A DNA stretch of 64,000 bases, from assembly GCF_034718895.1 (NCBI RefSeq), contig NZ_JAYERP010000001.1, positions 992,001 through 1,056,000 of the forward strand, given 5' to 3'. Each line of letters begins with the position of its first letter. Position 1 is the stretch's first letter. Shown here in pieces: positions 56,298 to 63,926 of this stretch. The position numbers and the translations under genes were made by a program. The notes below the pieces were generated by a model that was not told the origin of the DNA, ran no database searches, and saw nothing but the letters and a program-made list of their open reading frames with translations. This DNA comes from Paenibacillus phoenicis. GTDB lineage: Bacteria; Bacillota; Bacilli; Paenibacillales; Paenibacillaceae.

Positions 56298-56552
56298 ATG
56301 TCAACAGTACTCAAAAATTTTGATACATGGAAGAAATTCCTGGGTGAGCGCGTCAAGCATGCGGAAAATGCCGGTTTTAGCGAAGAGGCAATTACCAACC
56401 TTGCTTACGAAATCGGCGGTTTTCTGGACGACAAAGTGGATCCGCAAAACGAATCCAACCGCGCCCTCAAAGAAATTTGGGATGTGGGTACGGAGGAAGA
56501 GCGGAAGACCATTGCTCGTCTGATGGTGAAGTTGGCCAAGAAAAACGCATAG
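56298..56552 (+). CDS. ymfJ: DUF3243 protein (YmfJ)
   Basis: An 84-residue soluble protein with the DUF3243 pattern: NFDTWKKFLGERVKHAE, VDPQNESNRALKEIWDVG (seen as DPQNESNRALKE) and RKTIARLMVKL. Position between the SDR and YmfK matches B. subtilis ymfJ. The ribosome site GCGAAGGAGG is strong. Function is unknown. A terminator follows. Confidence 0.9.
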   Translation: MSTVLKNFDTWKKFLGERVKHAENAGFSEEAITNLAYEIGGFLDDKVDPQNESNRALKEIWDVGTEEERKTIARLMVKLAKKNA

Positions 56553-56561
56553 TCACGCTTT

Positions 56562-56599
56562 GGAAAAGCTCCCGCTTCGGGAGCTTTTCCCTCATTTTC
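56562..56599 (+). terminator. Rho-independent terminator after ymfJ
   Basis: Perfect stem GGAAAAGCTCCCG / CGGGAGCTTTTCC with a short loop, followed by a CTCATTTT tail. Confidence 0.8.
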
Positions 56600-56765
56600 T
56601 CCGCCCGCTTGCCTTTCAATTTCATTTTATATATCATAAAACACATATGAATATCGGTTATCAGGAATGGGAAGATTTGTTCTTTATAAATTGTTTTCTG
56701 TAAATTAGCAGGAATTAAGACCTATTTTGTCGAAAGAGCAAGAGGATATGGAGAAGGTGTCTGGG

Positions 56766-57533
56766 ATGGATGGGAAACAATGGTACTTGGAATACAAAAT
56801 ACATAAAAATCGACCGGGACTTTTGGGGGATATTGCCTCCATGTTAGGGATGTTGGAGATCAACATCTTAACGATTAACGGCGTGGAAGGCAAGACGCGC
56901 GGGCTGCTGCTGGAAACCAACGATGACGGAAAAATCGAACAAGTCAGTCAGTTATTGAACAAGGTGGACAGTATTACGGTCACCGCTTTGCGTAATCCGC
57001 GTCTGGTCGATTTGCTCGCCGTCCGCCATGGACGCTATATTGATAGGGATTCTGACGACCGCAAGACCTTTCGGTTTACGCGGGATGAGCTGGGGATCTT
57101 GGTTGATTTTCTCGGCGAAATTTTTAAGCGGGATGGCCATCAGGTGATCGGATTACGAGGGATGCCCCGCGTGGGGAAGACGGAATCGATTATCGCTGGA
57201 AGCGTCTGCGCGATGAAACGATGGACGTTCGTATCTTCAACGCTCTTGCGACAAACGGTACGCAGCCAATTGTCAGAGAATGAAATGGATCCTCGCAATG
57301 TATTTATTATCGACGGTATCATAAGTACTCTTCGTTCCAATGAAAAGCATCATCAGCTCTTGCAAGAGTTGATGTCCATGCCTTCCACGAAAGTCATCGA
57401 ACATCCGGATGTGTTCGTGAAAGAGTCTGAATATAGTTATGACAATTTTGACATAATTATTGAATTGCGTAACAATCCCGAGGAGCAAATCGTTTACGAT
57501 ACGTTCACGACAATTTATACGGACGATCTATAA
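56766..57533 (+). CDS. ymfK: YmfK-like protein with ACT-like and P-loop regions (DUF3388)
   Basis: A 255-residue protein. The N-terminal 75 residues look like an ACT domain (KNRPGLLGDIASMLGML, INGVEGKTRGLLLET). From about residue 115 there is an ATPase-like part with a P-loop GMPRVGKTES near residue 131 and VFIIDGIISTL as a possible Walker B. This fits the DUF3388 family, whose role is unknown. I choose ATG 56766 with AGAAGGTG six bases upstream; the open frame from TTG 56727 has no good site. Confidence 0.82.
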   Translation: MDGKQWYLEYKIHKNRPGLLGDIASMLGMLEINILTINGVEGKTRGLLLETNDDGKIEQVSQLLNKVDSITVTALRNPRLVDLLAVRHGRYIDRDSDDRKTFRFTRDELGILVDFLGEIFKRDGHQVIGLRGMPRVGKTESIIAGSVCAMKRWTFVSSTLLRQTVRSQLSENEMDPRNVFIIDGIISTLRSNEKHHQLLQELMSMPSTKVIEHPDVFVKESEYSYDNFDIIIELRNNPEEQIVYDTFTTIYTDDL

Positions 57534-57576
57534 ACGATGTGCCGCATAATGAAATCATAAGCAGGAGGTGATGGTC

Positions 57577-58620
57577 GTGTCGGATTTGGGCCAGCAGTTA
57601 AGAGAAGCCCGCCTTGCCAGAGGTTTGTCGCTGGATGACGTACAGGAAATGACGAAGATTCGCAAACGATATTTGGAAGCCATCGAAATGGGGGATTATA
57701 AGGTTCTGCCTGGTAGCTTCTATGTTCGGGCTTTTATTAAGACGTATGCGGAGACCGTCGGCTTGGACGCGGACGAACTGCTTGCCGAACATCGGCAAAA
57801 CGTGCCTTCTACAGCTCCGGAACCTACGATGGAACCGGTGATTCAAAAACGCCGCAGCCGGCAGCACAACGAGCGCAACTCGAAATGGCTGTCTACGACG
57901 CTGATGTGGTCGTTTGCTGTGCTGATTTTGATTGTCATCTATCTGTATTTCTCGGTATGGGGAAACAATAACGATCAAGCGGATGGCAATAAGGAACCGG
58001 ATCCTACGCCGGTAACTCAGGGTACCAGCCAAAATGGCAACCAAACCGGTAACGCAACCGGCGGCGATGCCGTTGGCGGGAACAATGGCGTCGAGAACGG
58101 GACGAACAATGGTACGGAACCGGGAATAAATCAGGGGACAGATACGAATACCGGGAATGCGGGTAACACGGGAGACGAATCCCCGACGAATGATACCGGC
58201 AATCAGACGGTAACGATCGTACCGGATGGAGCGGAAGGCAGCACAACGAAGTTCAAGATTCAAAACCCTGGAACGGGGCCCGTGCAAGTCGTCATTACGG
58301 CTAGCGGAAAAAGTTGGGTTGAAGTGCGTAAAGGGAACTCTAAGGGTGAGAAGTTGTTTTATGACAACACCAAAGAAGGCGACGTGTTGACCTATGATAT
58401 CGGACCTGAAGGGATATTCGTCAAATCGGGGAATTCCTCTCAAACCGTGATCACGGTCGCCGGACAGACAATCGAGGATGGAAAAACGACGTCAAAGTTC
58501 CTATTGAACCTTGACGACGGGACAGGCGGCGGTACCACCGGAAATACCGGAACGGAAGGCGCCGTTACGAATAACGCCGATACGGGCGGAACGAATTCAA
58601 CCACAGAAGGCAACGAATAA
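57577..58620 (+). CDS. ymfM: RodZ-like cytoskeletal membrane protein (YmfM)
   Basis: RodZ links MreB to the wall synthesis machinery. The 347-residue protein has an N-terminal helix-turn-helix (LGQQLREARLARGLSLDDV, KIRKRYLEAIEMGDY, LPGSFYVRAFIKTYA), a basic stretch, one membrane helix near residue 112 (LMWSFAVLILIVIYLYF), a long Gly/Asn/Thr-rich extracellular linker and a C-terminal DUF4115 domain (SWVEVRKGNSKGEKLFYD). GTG 57577 is eight bases after AGGAGG; the earlier GTG and ATG overlap that site. The Asn/Gly linker is longer than in B. subtilis YmfM. Confidence 0.9.
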   Translation: MSDLGQQLREARLARGLSLDDVQEMTKIRKRYLEAIEMGDYKVLPGSFYVRAFIKTYAETVGLDADELLAEHRQNVPSTAPEPTMEPVIQKRRSRQHNERNSKWLSTTLMWSFAVLILIVIYLYFSVWGNNNDQADGNKEPDPTPVTQGTSQNGNQTGNATGGDAVGGNNGVENGTNNGTEPGINQGTDTNTGNAGNTGDESPTNDTGNQTVTIVPDGAEGSTTKFKIQNPGTGPVQVVITASGKSWVEVRKGNSKGEKLFYDNTKEGDVLTYDIGPEGIFVKSGNSSQTVITVAGQTIEDGKTTSKFLLNLDDGTGGGTTGNTGTEGAVTNNADTGGTNSTTEGNE

Positions 58621-58659
58621 GCGAGGGCGGCAACAAGCCGATCGCTTATTCGCTTAATC

Positions 58660-58700
58660 AAAGCGCGGTGAGGACCGGTCAGGTCAAACGGCGCTTTTTT
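58660..58700 (+). terminator. Terminator after ymfM
   Basis: AAAGCGC pairs with GCGCTTT around an inner ACCGGT-type stem, followed by T6. Confidence 0.75.
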
Positions 58701-58731
58701 GGCTGTATACGGATGGTGGTGGCTGAATTGC

Positions 58732-58760
58732 TCGACTTTGCGATTTTTTTTACATATAAT
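58732..58760 (+). promoter_or_regulatory. Promoter for yajQ
   Basis: -10 TATAAT (58755-58760) with -35 TCGACT (58732-58737) and a 17-base spacer. The -35 is weak and the spacer is T-rich. Confidence 0.6.
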
Positions 58761-58802
58761 TTATTTATGATAAGATTGGAAACCGAGAAAGGAATGTGAC
58801 TT

Positions 58803-59294
58803 ATGGCTTCGGAAAATTCTTTCGACATCGTTTCAAAAATGGACATGCAGGAATTGACCAACGCAATCGATCAAACAGAGCGGGAAATTGCGAACCGCTT
58901 CGATTTCAAAGGAAGCAAGAGCGAGCTGAAGCTGGAGAAAGACGAACTGGTGATCGTTTCTGACGATGAATACAAGCTGGGGGCTGTCATCGATATCCTG
59001 CAATCGAAGATGATTAAGCGCGGGTTGCCGATCAAGAACCTGGATTACGGCAAAGTGGAACCGGCTTCAATGGGTACCGTGCGTCAGCGGATTAAACTCA
59101 AACAAGGGATCGATCAGGAAAATGCCAAGAAAATTAATGTGCTGATCCGCGATTCCAAGCTGAAGGTCAAAAGCCAGATCCAAGGCGATCAAATTCGCGT
59201 GACGGGCAAGAGCCGTGACGATTTACAAGAGATCATTCAGATGCTGCGTAAAGCCGATTTATCGGTGGATTTGCAGTTCACCAATTTCAAATAA
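58803..59294 (+). CDS. yajQ: YajQ family cyclic dinucleotide-binding protein
   Basis: A 163-residue UPF0234 protein with [20 protein letters not shown] (seen as [16 protein letters not shown]), [31 protein letters not shown] (seen as [13 protein letters not shown]) and the end LQFTNFK. Homologues bind nucleotides or c-di-GMP and RNA; its role in Firmicutes is unclear. It has its own promoter and terminator. GAAAGGA precedes the ATG. Confidence 0.92.
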   Translation: MASENSFDIVSKMDMQELTNAIDQTEREIANRFDFKGSKSELKLEKDELVIVSDDEYKLGAVIDILQSKMIKRGLPIKNLDYGKVEPASMGTVRQRIKLKQGIDQENAKKINVLIRDSKLKVKSQIQGDQIRVTGKSRDDLQEIIQMLRKADLSVDLQFTNFK

Positions 59295-59301
59295 AGCGCA
59301 A

Positions 59302-59348
59302 GGGTCTCCTGCAGGGAATTTCTAGCTGCGGCAGGCCCTTTTCATATT
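59302..59348 (+). terminator. Terminator after yajQ
   Basis: AAGGG..CTGC pairs with GCAG..CCCTTTT around a loop holding AGGGAATTTCTAGC. A T-rich tail follows. Confidence 0.65.
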
Positions 59349-59349
59349 T

Positions 59350-59379
59350 TTGACAGCATCGGTCTCTGAATATTATACT
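59350..59379 (+). promoter_or_regulatory. Sigma-A promoter for rimO-pgsA
   Basis: -35 TTGACA (59350-59355), a consensus hexamer, 18-base spacer and -10 TATACT (59374-59379). It starts the rimO transcript, with pgsA coupled behind. Confidence 0.85.
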
Positions 59380-59445
59380 TGTAGAGGTTGTTTAATCCTT
59401 AAGTTTGACGGGAATTTTGGCTTTCAACGATGGGGGAAATGGTTC

Positions 59446-60774
59446 ATGACAGAAAAGGTAAAAATCGTGACACTCGGCTGCGAGAAAAATTTGGTGGACT
59501 CGGAAATCATGTCGGGTCTGATTGAGCAGCGCGGCTATTCCTTGGTGGATAATCGCGAGGATGCAACCGTCATTATCGTCAACACCTGCGGATTTATCGA
59601 TGCGGCTAAGGAAGAATCGGTAAATACGATTCTCGAGCTTGCTGATCTGAAGGAAAGCGGAAGACTGAAAGCGCTGATCGTTTCCGGGTGTTTGACGCAG
59701 CGATATAAGCAAGCTTTAATGGAGGAAATGCCGGAGATCGACGGGATTGTGGGTACGGGGGATTTTCACCAAATCAACCGGATCGTTGACGAAGCGCTTA
59801 AGGGCAAGAAGCCGGCGCTGGTCGGCAACCCTGTCTTTAATTATGAGCAAGCGCTGCCGCGCAAGCTGTCTACAGCCCGCTATACGACTTACGTGAAAAT
59901 CGCTGAGGGCTGCGACAACAACTGTACATTCTGCAGCATTCCGATCATGCGCGGGAAGTTCCGCAGCCGCTCGATGGAATCGATTTTGGAGGAAGTACGG
60001 AGCATGGCGGCCCAAGGCGTCAAGGAAATCAGCCTGATTGCGCAGGACTCCACCAATTACGGGACCGATTTGTACGGGGAGTTTAAATTGGCAGAGCTGA
60101 TGGATCGGGTCACCCAGGTGGAAGGCGTTGAGTGGGTGCGGTTGCATTATGCTTATCCTGGCTTTTTTACAGACGAGCTGATTGAGATGATGGCGACCAA
60201 CCCGAAAATTTGCAAATACGTGGACATGCCGCTGCAACACAGTGAAGATTCCATTCTGAAACGGATGCGCCGGCCTGGGCGGAATCGCGATATCCGTGAG
60301 CTGATTGCTAAGATTCGTGCGCGGATTCCGAACGTTTCCTTGCGTACTTCCTTGATCGTTGGTTTTCCAGGGGAAACGGAGGAAGATTTTGAGCGGTTAT
60401 GTGAGTTTGTGCGTGAGATCAAGTTCGACCGCCTTGGCGTATTTACCTATTCCAAGGAAGAGGATACGCCGGCATCGCGTTTGCCGGATCAAGTTGATGA
60501 AGAGGTAAAAGAATGGCGGGCTAATACGCTGATGGAGATTCAGCGGGAAGTTGCAAACGCCAACAGCAGTAAGTACATTGGTCAGGTTCTGGATGTGCTG
60601 ATCGAGCGTTATGACGGGCGCAGCGACGTATACGTGGGCCGCTCGCAATACGACGCTCCGGAAATCGATGGCGAGGTATACGTCACGAATTGCCCTGTTG
60701 GGCTTGGGGAACTGACCAAAGTGCGGATTACGCATGCTTTTGACTATGATTTATCCGGGGAGGCTGTCCTGTGA
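59446..60774 (+). CDS. rimO: Ribosomal protein S12 methylthiotransferase RimO
   Basis: A radical-SAM methylthiotransferase that modifies Asp in ribosomal protein S12. The 442-residue protein has an N-terminal iron-sulfur domain with VTLGCEKNLVDSE and VNTCGFIDAAKEES, the radical SAM cluster motif CDNNCTFCSIP, and a C-terminal TRAM domain (SRKYIGQ type at NSSKYIGQVLDVLIE). ATG 59446 has GGGGGAA upstream and starts at the family's usual place; the frame extends upstream across the promoter, so earlier starts are ruled out. The stop overlaps pgsA. Confidence 0.94.
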   Translation: MTEKVKIVTLGCEKNLVDSEIMSGLIEQRGYSLVDNREDATVIIVNTCGFIDAAKEESVNTILELADLKESGRLKALIVSGCLTQRYKQALMEEMPEIDGIVGTGDFHQINRIVDEALKGKKPALVGNPVFNYEQALPRKLSTARYTTYVKIAEGCDNNCTFCSIPIMRGKFRSRSMESILEEVRSMAAQGVKEISLIAQDSTNYGTDLYGEFKLAELMDRVTQVEGVEWVRLHYAYPGFFTDELIEMMATNPKICKYVDMPLQHSEDSILKRMRRPGRNRDIRELIAKIRARIPNVSLRTSLIVGFPGETEEDFERLCEFVREIKFDRLGVFTYSKEEDTPASRLPDQVDEEVKEWRANTLMEIQREVANANSSKYIGQVLDVLIERYDGRSDVYVGRSQYDAPEIDGEVYVTNCPVGLGELTKVRITHAFDYDLSGEAVL

Positions 60775-61358
60775 ATTTGCCCAACCGTATCACATTAGCT
60801 CGTATTTTCATGATTCCGGTGATGCTGGTCTTCTTGCTGTTGGATGCCGGATGGCTCGCCTATGAGTTTACGCTTGGCGAGTACTCGCTGCCGGTAAATC
60901 AACTGATTGCGGCGGTGCTGTTTATCATCGCTGCCAGTACGGATGGAATCGATGGTTACATCGCCCGTAAATATAATCTGGTCACCAACTTAGGCAAGCT
61001 CCTGGATCCGCTCGCGGATAAGCTGCTTGTTGGAACGGTGCTGATCGGTCTTGTGGCCTTGGGCAAATGCGATGCCTGGATTGCAGTCATCATCATCGCC
61101 CGGGAGTTTGCGGTGACCGGCTTGCGTGAAGTTGCGCTTCTGGAAGGCTCCGTCATTGCGGCCAGCAAGTGGGGCAAGGCGAAGACGATCACGCAGATCA
61201 TCGCCATTTCAGCGCTGCTGCTGAACAATTTTCCGTTCGAATGGCTGTCGTTCCCGTTTGATGATATCGCGATATGGCTGGCGGCTATCATCACGTTGTA
61301 TTCGGGGATCGATTATTTCGTGAAAAATAAGAGCGTGCTTTCTTTTTCCAAAATATAA
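60771..61358 (+). CDS. pgsA: CDP-diacylglycerol-glycerol-3-phosphate 3-phosphatidyltransferase
   Basis: PgsA makes phosphatidylglycerol phosphate from CDP-DAG, the product of CdsA, and glycerol 3-phosphate. The 195-residue membrane protein begins NLPNRITLARIFMIPVMLV and has the CDP-alcohol phosphotransferase signature DGIDGYIARKYN..GKLLDPLADK (Asp residues intact). Start is GTG, overlapping the rimO stop by four bases. Confidence 0.95.
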   Translation: MNLPNRITLARIFMIPVMLVFLLLDAGWLAYEFTLGEYSLPVNQLIAAVLFIIAASTDGIDGYIARKYNLVTNLGKLLDPLADKLLVGTVLIGLVALGKCDAWIAVIIIAREFAVTGLREVALLEGSVIAASKWGKAKTITQIIAISALLLNNFPFEWLSFPFDDIAIWLAAIITLYSGIDYFVKNKSVLSFSKI

Positions 61359-61406
61359 ATGATGTTGATGAGTTAGGCGGAACTGAGAAAAAGGAGGCAT
61401 GCGAAG

Positions 61407-62669
61407 ATGAAAGCGGAAATTATTGCGGTTGGTACGGAGCTGCTGCTTGGCCAAATCGTAAATACGAATGCGCAGTACTTGTCTCAGGAGTTAGCCGCAC
61501 TCGGGCTCGACGTTTATTTCCAAACCGTGGTCGGAGATAATATGAATCGGCTGGCGGAAGCGGTGAAGACGGCGTCGGGGCGGGCGGATGTGCTGATCCT
61601 TACCGGCGGGCTGGGTCCGACCCAGGACGATCTCACCAAAGAGGCGCTGGCTGAGGTACTCGGTCGGACGCTTTATATCGATCCGGATGCGATGGCGAAC
61701 ATCGAGCGTTTCTTTCAAGACCGGGGGGTCCCGATGACGGAGAACAACCGCCGCCAGGCGCTCGCCATTGAAGGAGGCACGCCGCTTCCGAATGAAACCG
61801 GACTGGCTGTGGGCAATGCGATTGCATTGAACGACAAGTTCTATATCGTGTTGCCTGGGCCGCCAAAGGAAATGAAGCCGATGTTCGAGCATCAGGCGAA
61901 GCCTTGGATTTTGAAGCATGTGCTGACCAGCGAGATGCCGATTTTTTCGCGGATGTTGAAGTTTGCCGGGATTGGCGAATCTGCATTGGAAACCAAACTG
62001 CTTGACCTGATCCAGGCGCAAAGCGATCCTACGGTAGCGCCATATGCGAAGGAAGGCGAGGTCACGATTCGCATTTCCACCAAAGCGGCAAACGAGCAGG
62101 AAGCGGCGGTGAAGCTGGATGCGATGGAACGCGAGATTGCCTCGCGGCTGCCGGAGCATTTGTATGCAAACGTGGATGAACCCATTGAGAAGACGATCCT
62201 CGATTTGATGGCTTCGCGCGGCCTTACGTTGAGCGCGGCCGAAAGCTGCACCGGCGGGCTGCTCATGGAGATGTTCACCGCGCTGCCCGGCAGTTCAGCC
62301 GTGTTTGCGGGCGGGATTGTCTGCTACTCCAATGAGATGAAGGAGAAGCTGCTCAACGTGCCGCATGACCTGCTGGAAGGCGAAGGCGCGCCCGGCGCGG
62401 TCAGCGCGGAAACGGCCAAAGTGCTGGCGGAGCAGGTGCGCCTGACCGTAGGCACCGACTTTGGCCTGGCGATCACCGGCGTGGCCGGCCCCGCCCATTC
62501 CGAGCGCAAGCCTGTGGGGCTTGTGTATATCGCGATTGCGCGCGAGGGAGCGGACACCGCCGTCTTCGAGCTGAACCTTAAGGGCAACCGCGAGATCATC
62601 CGGCTGCGCGCAGTGAAGTCGCTGTTCTACCAGTTGTGGCGGGTATTGCAGGGGAAACAGGGATTTTAG
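61407..62669 (+). CDS. cinA: CinA family protein (competence/damage-inducible; NMN deamidase domain)
   Basis: A 420-residue CinA with an N-terminal MoaB/MoeA-like COG1058 domain (IAVGTELLLGQIVNTNAQYL, seen as GTELLLGQIVNTNA; LTGGLGPTQDDLTKEA) that acts as ADP-ribose pyrophosphatase, and a C-terminal PncC domain (SAAESCTGGLLMEM, AITGVAGPA) that deamidates NMN in related proteins. AAAGGAGG precedes the ATG. cinA next to recA is a widely conserved pair; here a 1.26-kb repeat-rich gap separates them. Confidence 0.94.
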   Translation: MKAEIIAVGTELLLGQIVNTNAQYLSQELAALGLDVYFQTVVGDNMNRLAEAVKTASGRADVLILTGGLGPTQDDLTKEALAEVLGRTLYIDPDAMANIERFFQDRGVPMTENNRRQALAIEGGTPLPNETGLAVGNAIALNDKFYIVLPGPPKEMKPMFEHQAKPWILKHVLTSEMPIFSRMLKFAGIGESALETKLLDLIQAQSDPTVAPYAKEGEVTIRISTKAANEQEAAVKLDAMEREIASRLPEHLYANVDEPIEKTILDLMASRGLTLSAAESCTGGLLMEMFTALPGSSAVFAGGIVCYSNEMKEKLLNVPHDLLEGEGAPGAVSAETAKVLAEQVRLTVGTDFGLAITGVAGPAHSERKPVGLVYIAIAREGADTAVFELNLKGNREIIRLRAVKSLFYQLWRVLQGKQGF

Positions 62670-62890
62670 TGCTTTAATGCTCTCGGGGGCTCGTGCTCTT
62701 GTGGTCATGTGCTCTCGGTCACGTGCTTTCGCTGCTCTGTGTGCAGTGTTCTGTATGTAGTGCTCCATCTGCGTGTTCGGTAGTTTAGTACTTCGTGGCT
62801 TCCTTTCGCGCATTATCCCGATCAATCAGGGATGACGGAAGAAGCGCTTCAGCAATCCGGATGGGTGAATGTTCTTTGTTAAGCAGGCCC

Positions 62891-62919
62891 TTGTGCTTTG
62901 GAAGATTATGACATATAAT
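62891..62919 (+). promoter_or_regulatory. Orphan sigma-A-like promoter
   Basis: -35 TTGTGC (62891-62896), 17-base spacer, -10 TATAAT (62914-62919). A terminator begins about 11 bases later, so any transcript would be about 45-50 bases. Confidence 0.55.
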
Positions 62920-62929
62920 CAAGGTACGG

Positions 62930-62974
62930 AAGAACCGTAGCAAACTGATTTAGTTGTGCTGCGGTTCTTTTTTT
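62930..62974 (+). terminator. Terminator directly behind the orphan promoter
   Basis: AGAACCGTAGC pairs with GCTGCGGTTCT (one mismatch) around an 18-base loop, followed by T7. It may end cinA transcription or a very short RNA from the orphan promoter. Confidence 0.75.
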
Positions 62975-63030
62975 GTTGTAAGAGAAACCATGGGGAGGGG
63001 AGAGTGGGAAGTAATTAAGTGAGTATGTAA

Positions 63031-63075
63031 GGAAGTAAATAAGGAAGTAAATAAGGAAGTAAATAAGGAAGTAAC
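63031..63075 (+). repeat. 12-bp tandem repeat
   Basis: GGAAGTAAATAA is repeated three times without change from 63031 to 63066 and a fourth partial unit, GGAAGTAAC, follows. Related AAGTAAATA pieces continue to about 63170. Confidence 0.9.
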
Positions 63076-63230
63076 AAGTAAATAAGCTAGTTAGCTGGTT
63101 AGCAGTAGAAAGTAAGTATCTGGTAATCCGGTAAGCAAACAAACAAGCAAGTAAATAGGAAAATAAGAAAGGTCGGGCTGTCGGTAGGCTCGTTTTGGTG
63201 CGTGCGCGTGGTGGGGGCAGAGAATCTGTT

Positions 63231-63400
63231 CGAAAAATCATATATAATAGTGCTCCGTAAGAGCAAATTTACGTGATATGTATGAAAAATCGAATATAAT
63301 CCAGCACTATTGAGTCGATACGAGCAAATATATATGAAAAATCGAACATAATCCGCGATTCCAGTTCATTTCGACGAATTATATATGAAATTTCATACAT
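63231..63400 (+). repeat. 52-bp tandem repeat array
   Basis: Units begin at 63231, 63283, 63335 and 63386, giving spacings of 52, 52 and 51 bases. Each starts with a TGAAAAATCGAA-like block followed by YATAATCC, and two of them share CGAGCAAAT or AGAGCAAAT near the end. The last unit is partial. Units adjoin each other and diverge inside. Confidence 0.8.
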
Positions 63401-63449
63401 ATCAAGTTGTAGCGCAGCATGTGACCCCCAAGTAACGAACCTATGCAAA

Positions 63450-63545
63450 CGCACTATGTAGCGCATGTACCGCACTAAAGCACTATGAAACGCACTATGT
63501 AACGCATTTATGCAACATATCATGTAACGCACCATGTACCGCGCC
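63450..63545 (+). repeat. Degenerate CGCACTATGTA repeat cluster
   Basis: Short near-copies of ACGCACTATGTAACGCA recur: CGCACTATGTAGCGCATG, GCACTATGAAACGCAC, CGCACTATGTAACGCAT and CGCACCATGTACCGC. They lie head to tail over about 95 bases. Confidence 0.7.
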
Positions 63546-63779
63546 ACCACCCTGGTAGCACATTTCCAAAAGTACCCGCATCTAGGAGCAGGAGAGGTCT
63601 GTCAAGTAACAAACTCAGCGATTCACCGCACAATAGAGCATCTAAGAAGCGCCTCAGTCACACCAACGTTTGTCCAGTTTACGGATTCCCAAGGGCAGCA
63701 GGCCTTTGGGGGCCCTCCCTTACGGCAAAAGAGGGATAGGGAGAGGAGAGTCAGCGGTTTGGGAGGTGGAGAAATTTTA

Positions 63780-63793
63780 CGAATGTATGTTCG
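63780..63793. promoter_or_regulatory. LexA (DinR) SOS box of recA
   Basis: CGAATGTATGTTCG matches the Firmicute SOS box CGAACnnnnGTTCG with one change. It stands 10 bases before the recA -35 box, so LexA bound here would repress recA until DNA damage. Confidence 0.8.
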
Positions 63794-63802
63794 AAAAAAC
63801 GC

Positions 63803-63831
63803 TTGGCAAACATTCCAAAACAAGGTACAAT
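63803..63831 (+). promoter_or_regulatory. recA promoter
   Basis: -35 TTGGCA (63803-63808), 17-base spacer, -10 TACAAT (63826-63831). It follows the LexA box and lies 95 bases before the recA start. Confidence 0.85.
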
Positions 63832-63865
63832 GATATACGAAAGAAGTTACGAGAGGTCCGAAGTA

Positions 63866-63879
63866 TACTGAATTCAGTA
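63866..63879. repeat. 14-bp palindrome in the recA leader
   Basis: TACTGAATTCAGTA is a perfect palindrome about 28 bases after the expected recA transcript start. It could be an operator for an unknown dimeric regulator or chance. Confidence 0.45.
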
Positions 63880-63926
63880 ACTTTAAGTATTCAATGATTT
63901 ATATAACATTTAAGGATGTGAGCTGA

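Larger units (their letters stand above)
62670..63926. other. Gene-free, repeat-rich region between cinA and recA
   Basis: No frame in this stretch looks like a real gene. From left to right it has short GTGCTYT-like repeats (62690-62790), a promoter directly followed by a terminator (62891-62974), a 12-base tandem repeat (63031-63075), a 52-base tandem repeat array (63231-63400), a degenerate CGCACTATGTA repeat (63450-63545), a palindromic GGCCTTTGGGGGCC segment (63700-63715), and the recA control region. Confidence 0.8.

Noticed and set aside
59350..59445. N-terminal extension of RimO
   Set aside because: It starts inside the TTGACA promoter and would precede the transcript start.
62906..63241. 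111-codon minus-strand frame in the cinA-recA gap
   Set aside because: Product is built from the 12-bp tandem repeat and polyT tract (runs of LIYFLIYFL), typical of repeat translation.
63231..63545. CRISPR array
   Set aside because: Units are contiguous and diverged, with no constant repeat separated by unique spacers of fixed length, and there are no cas genes nearby.
63534..63833. 99-codon frame upstream of recA
   Set aside because: It runs through the LexA box and across the recA -35 and -10 boxes, has no ribosome site, and comes from repeat sequence.
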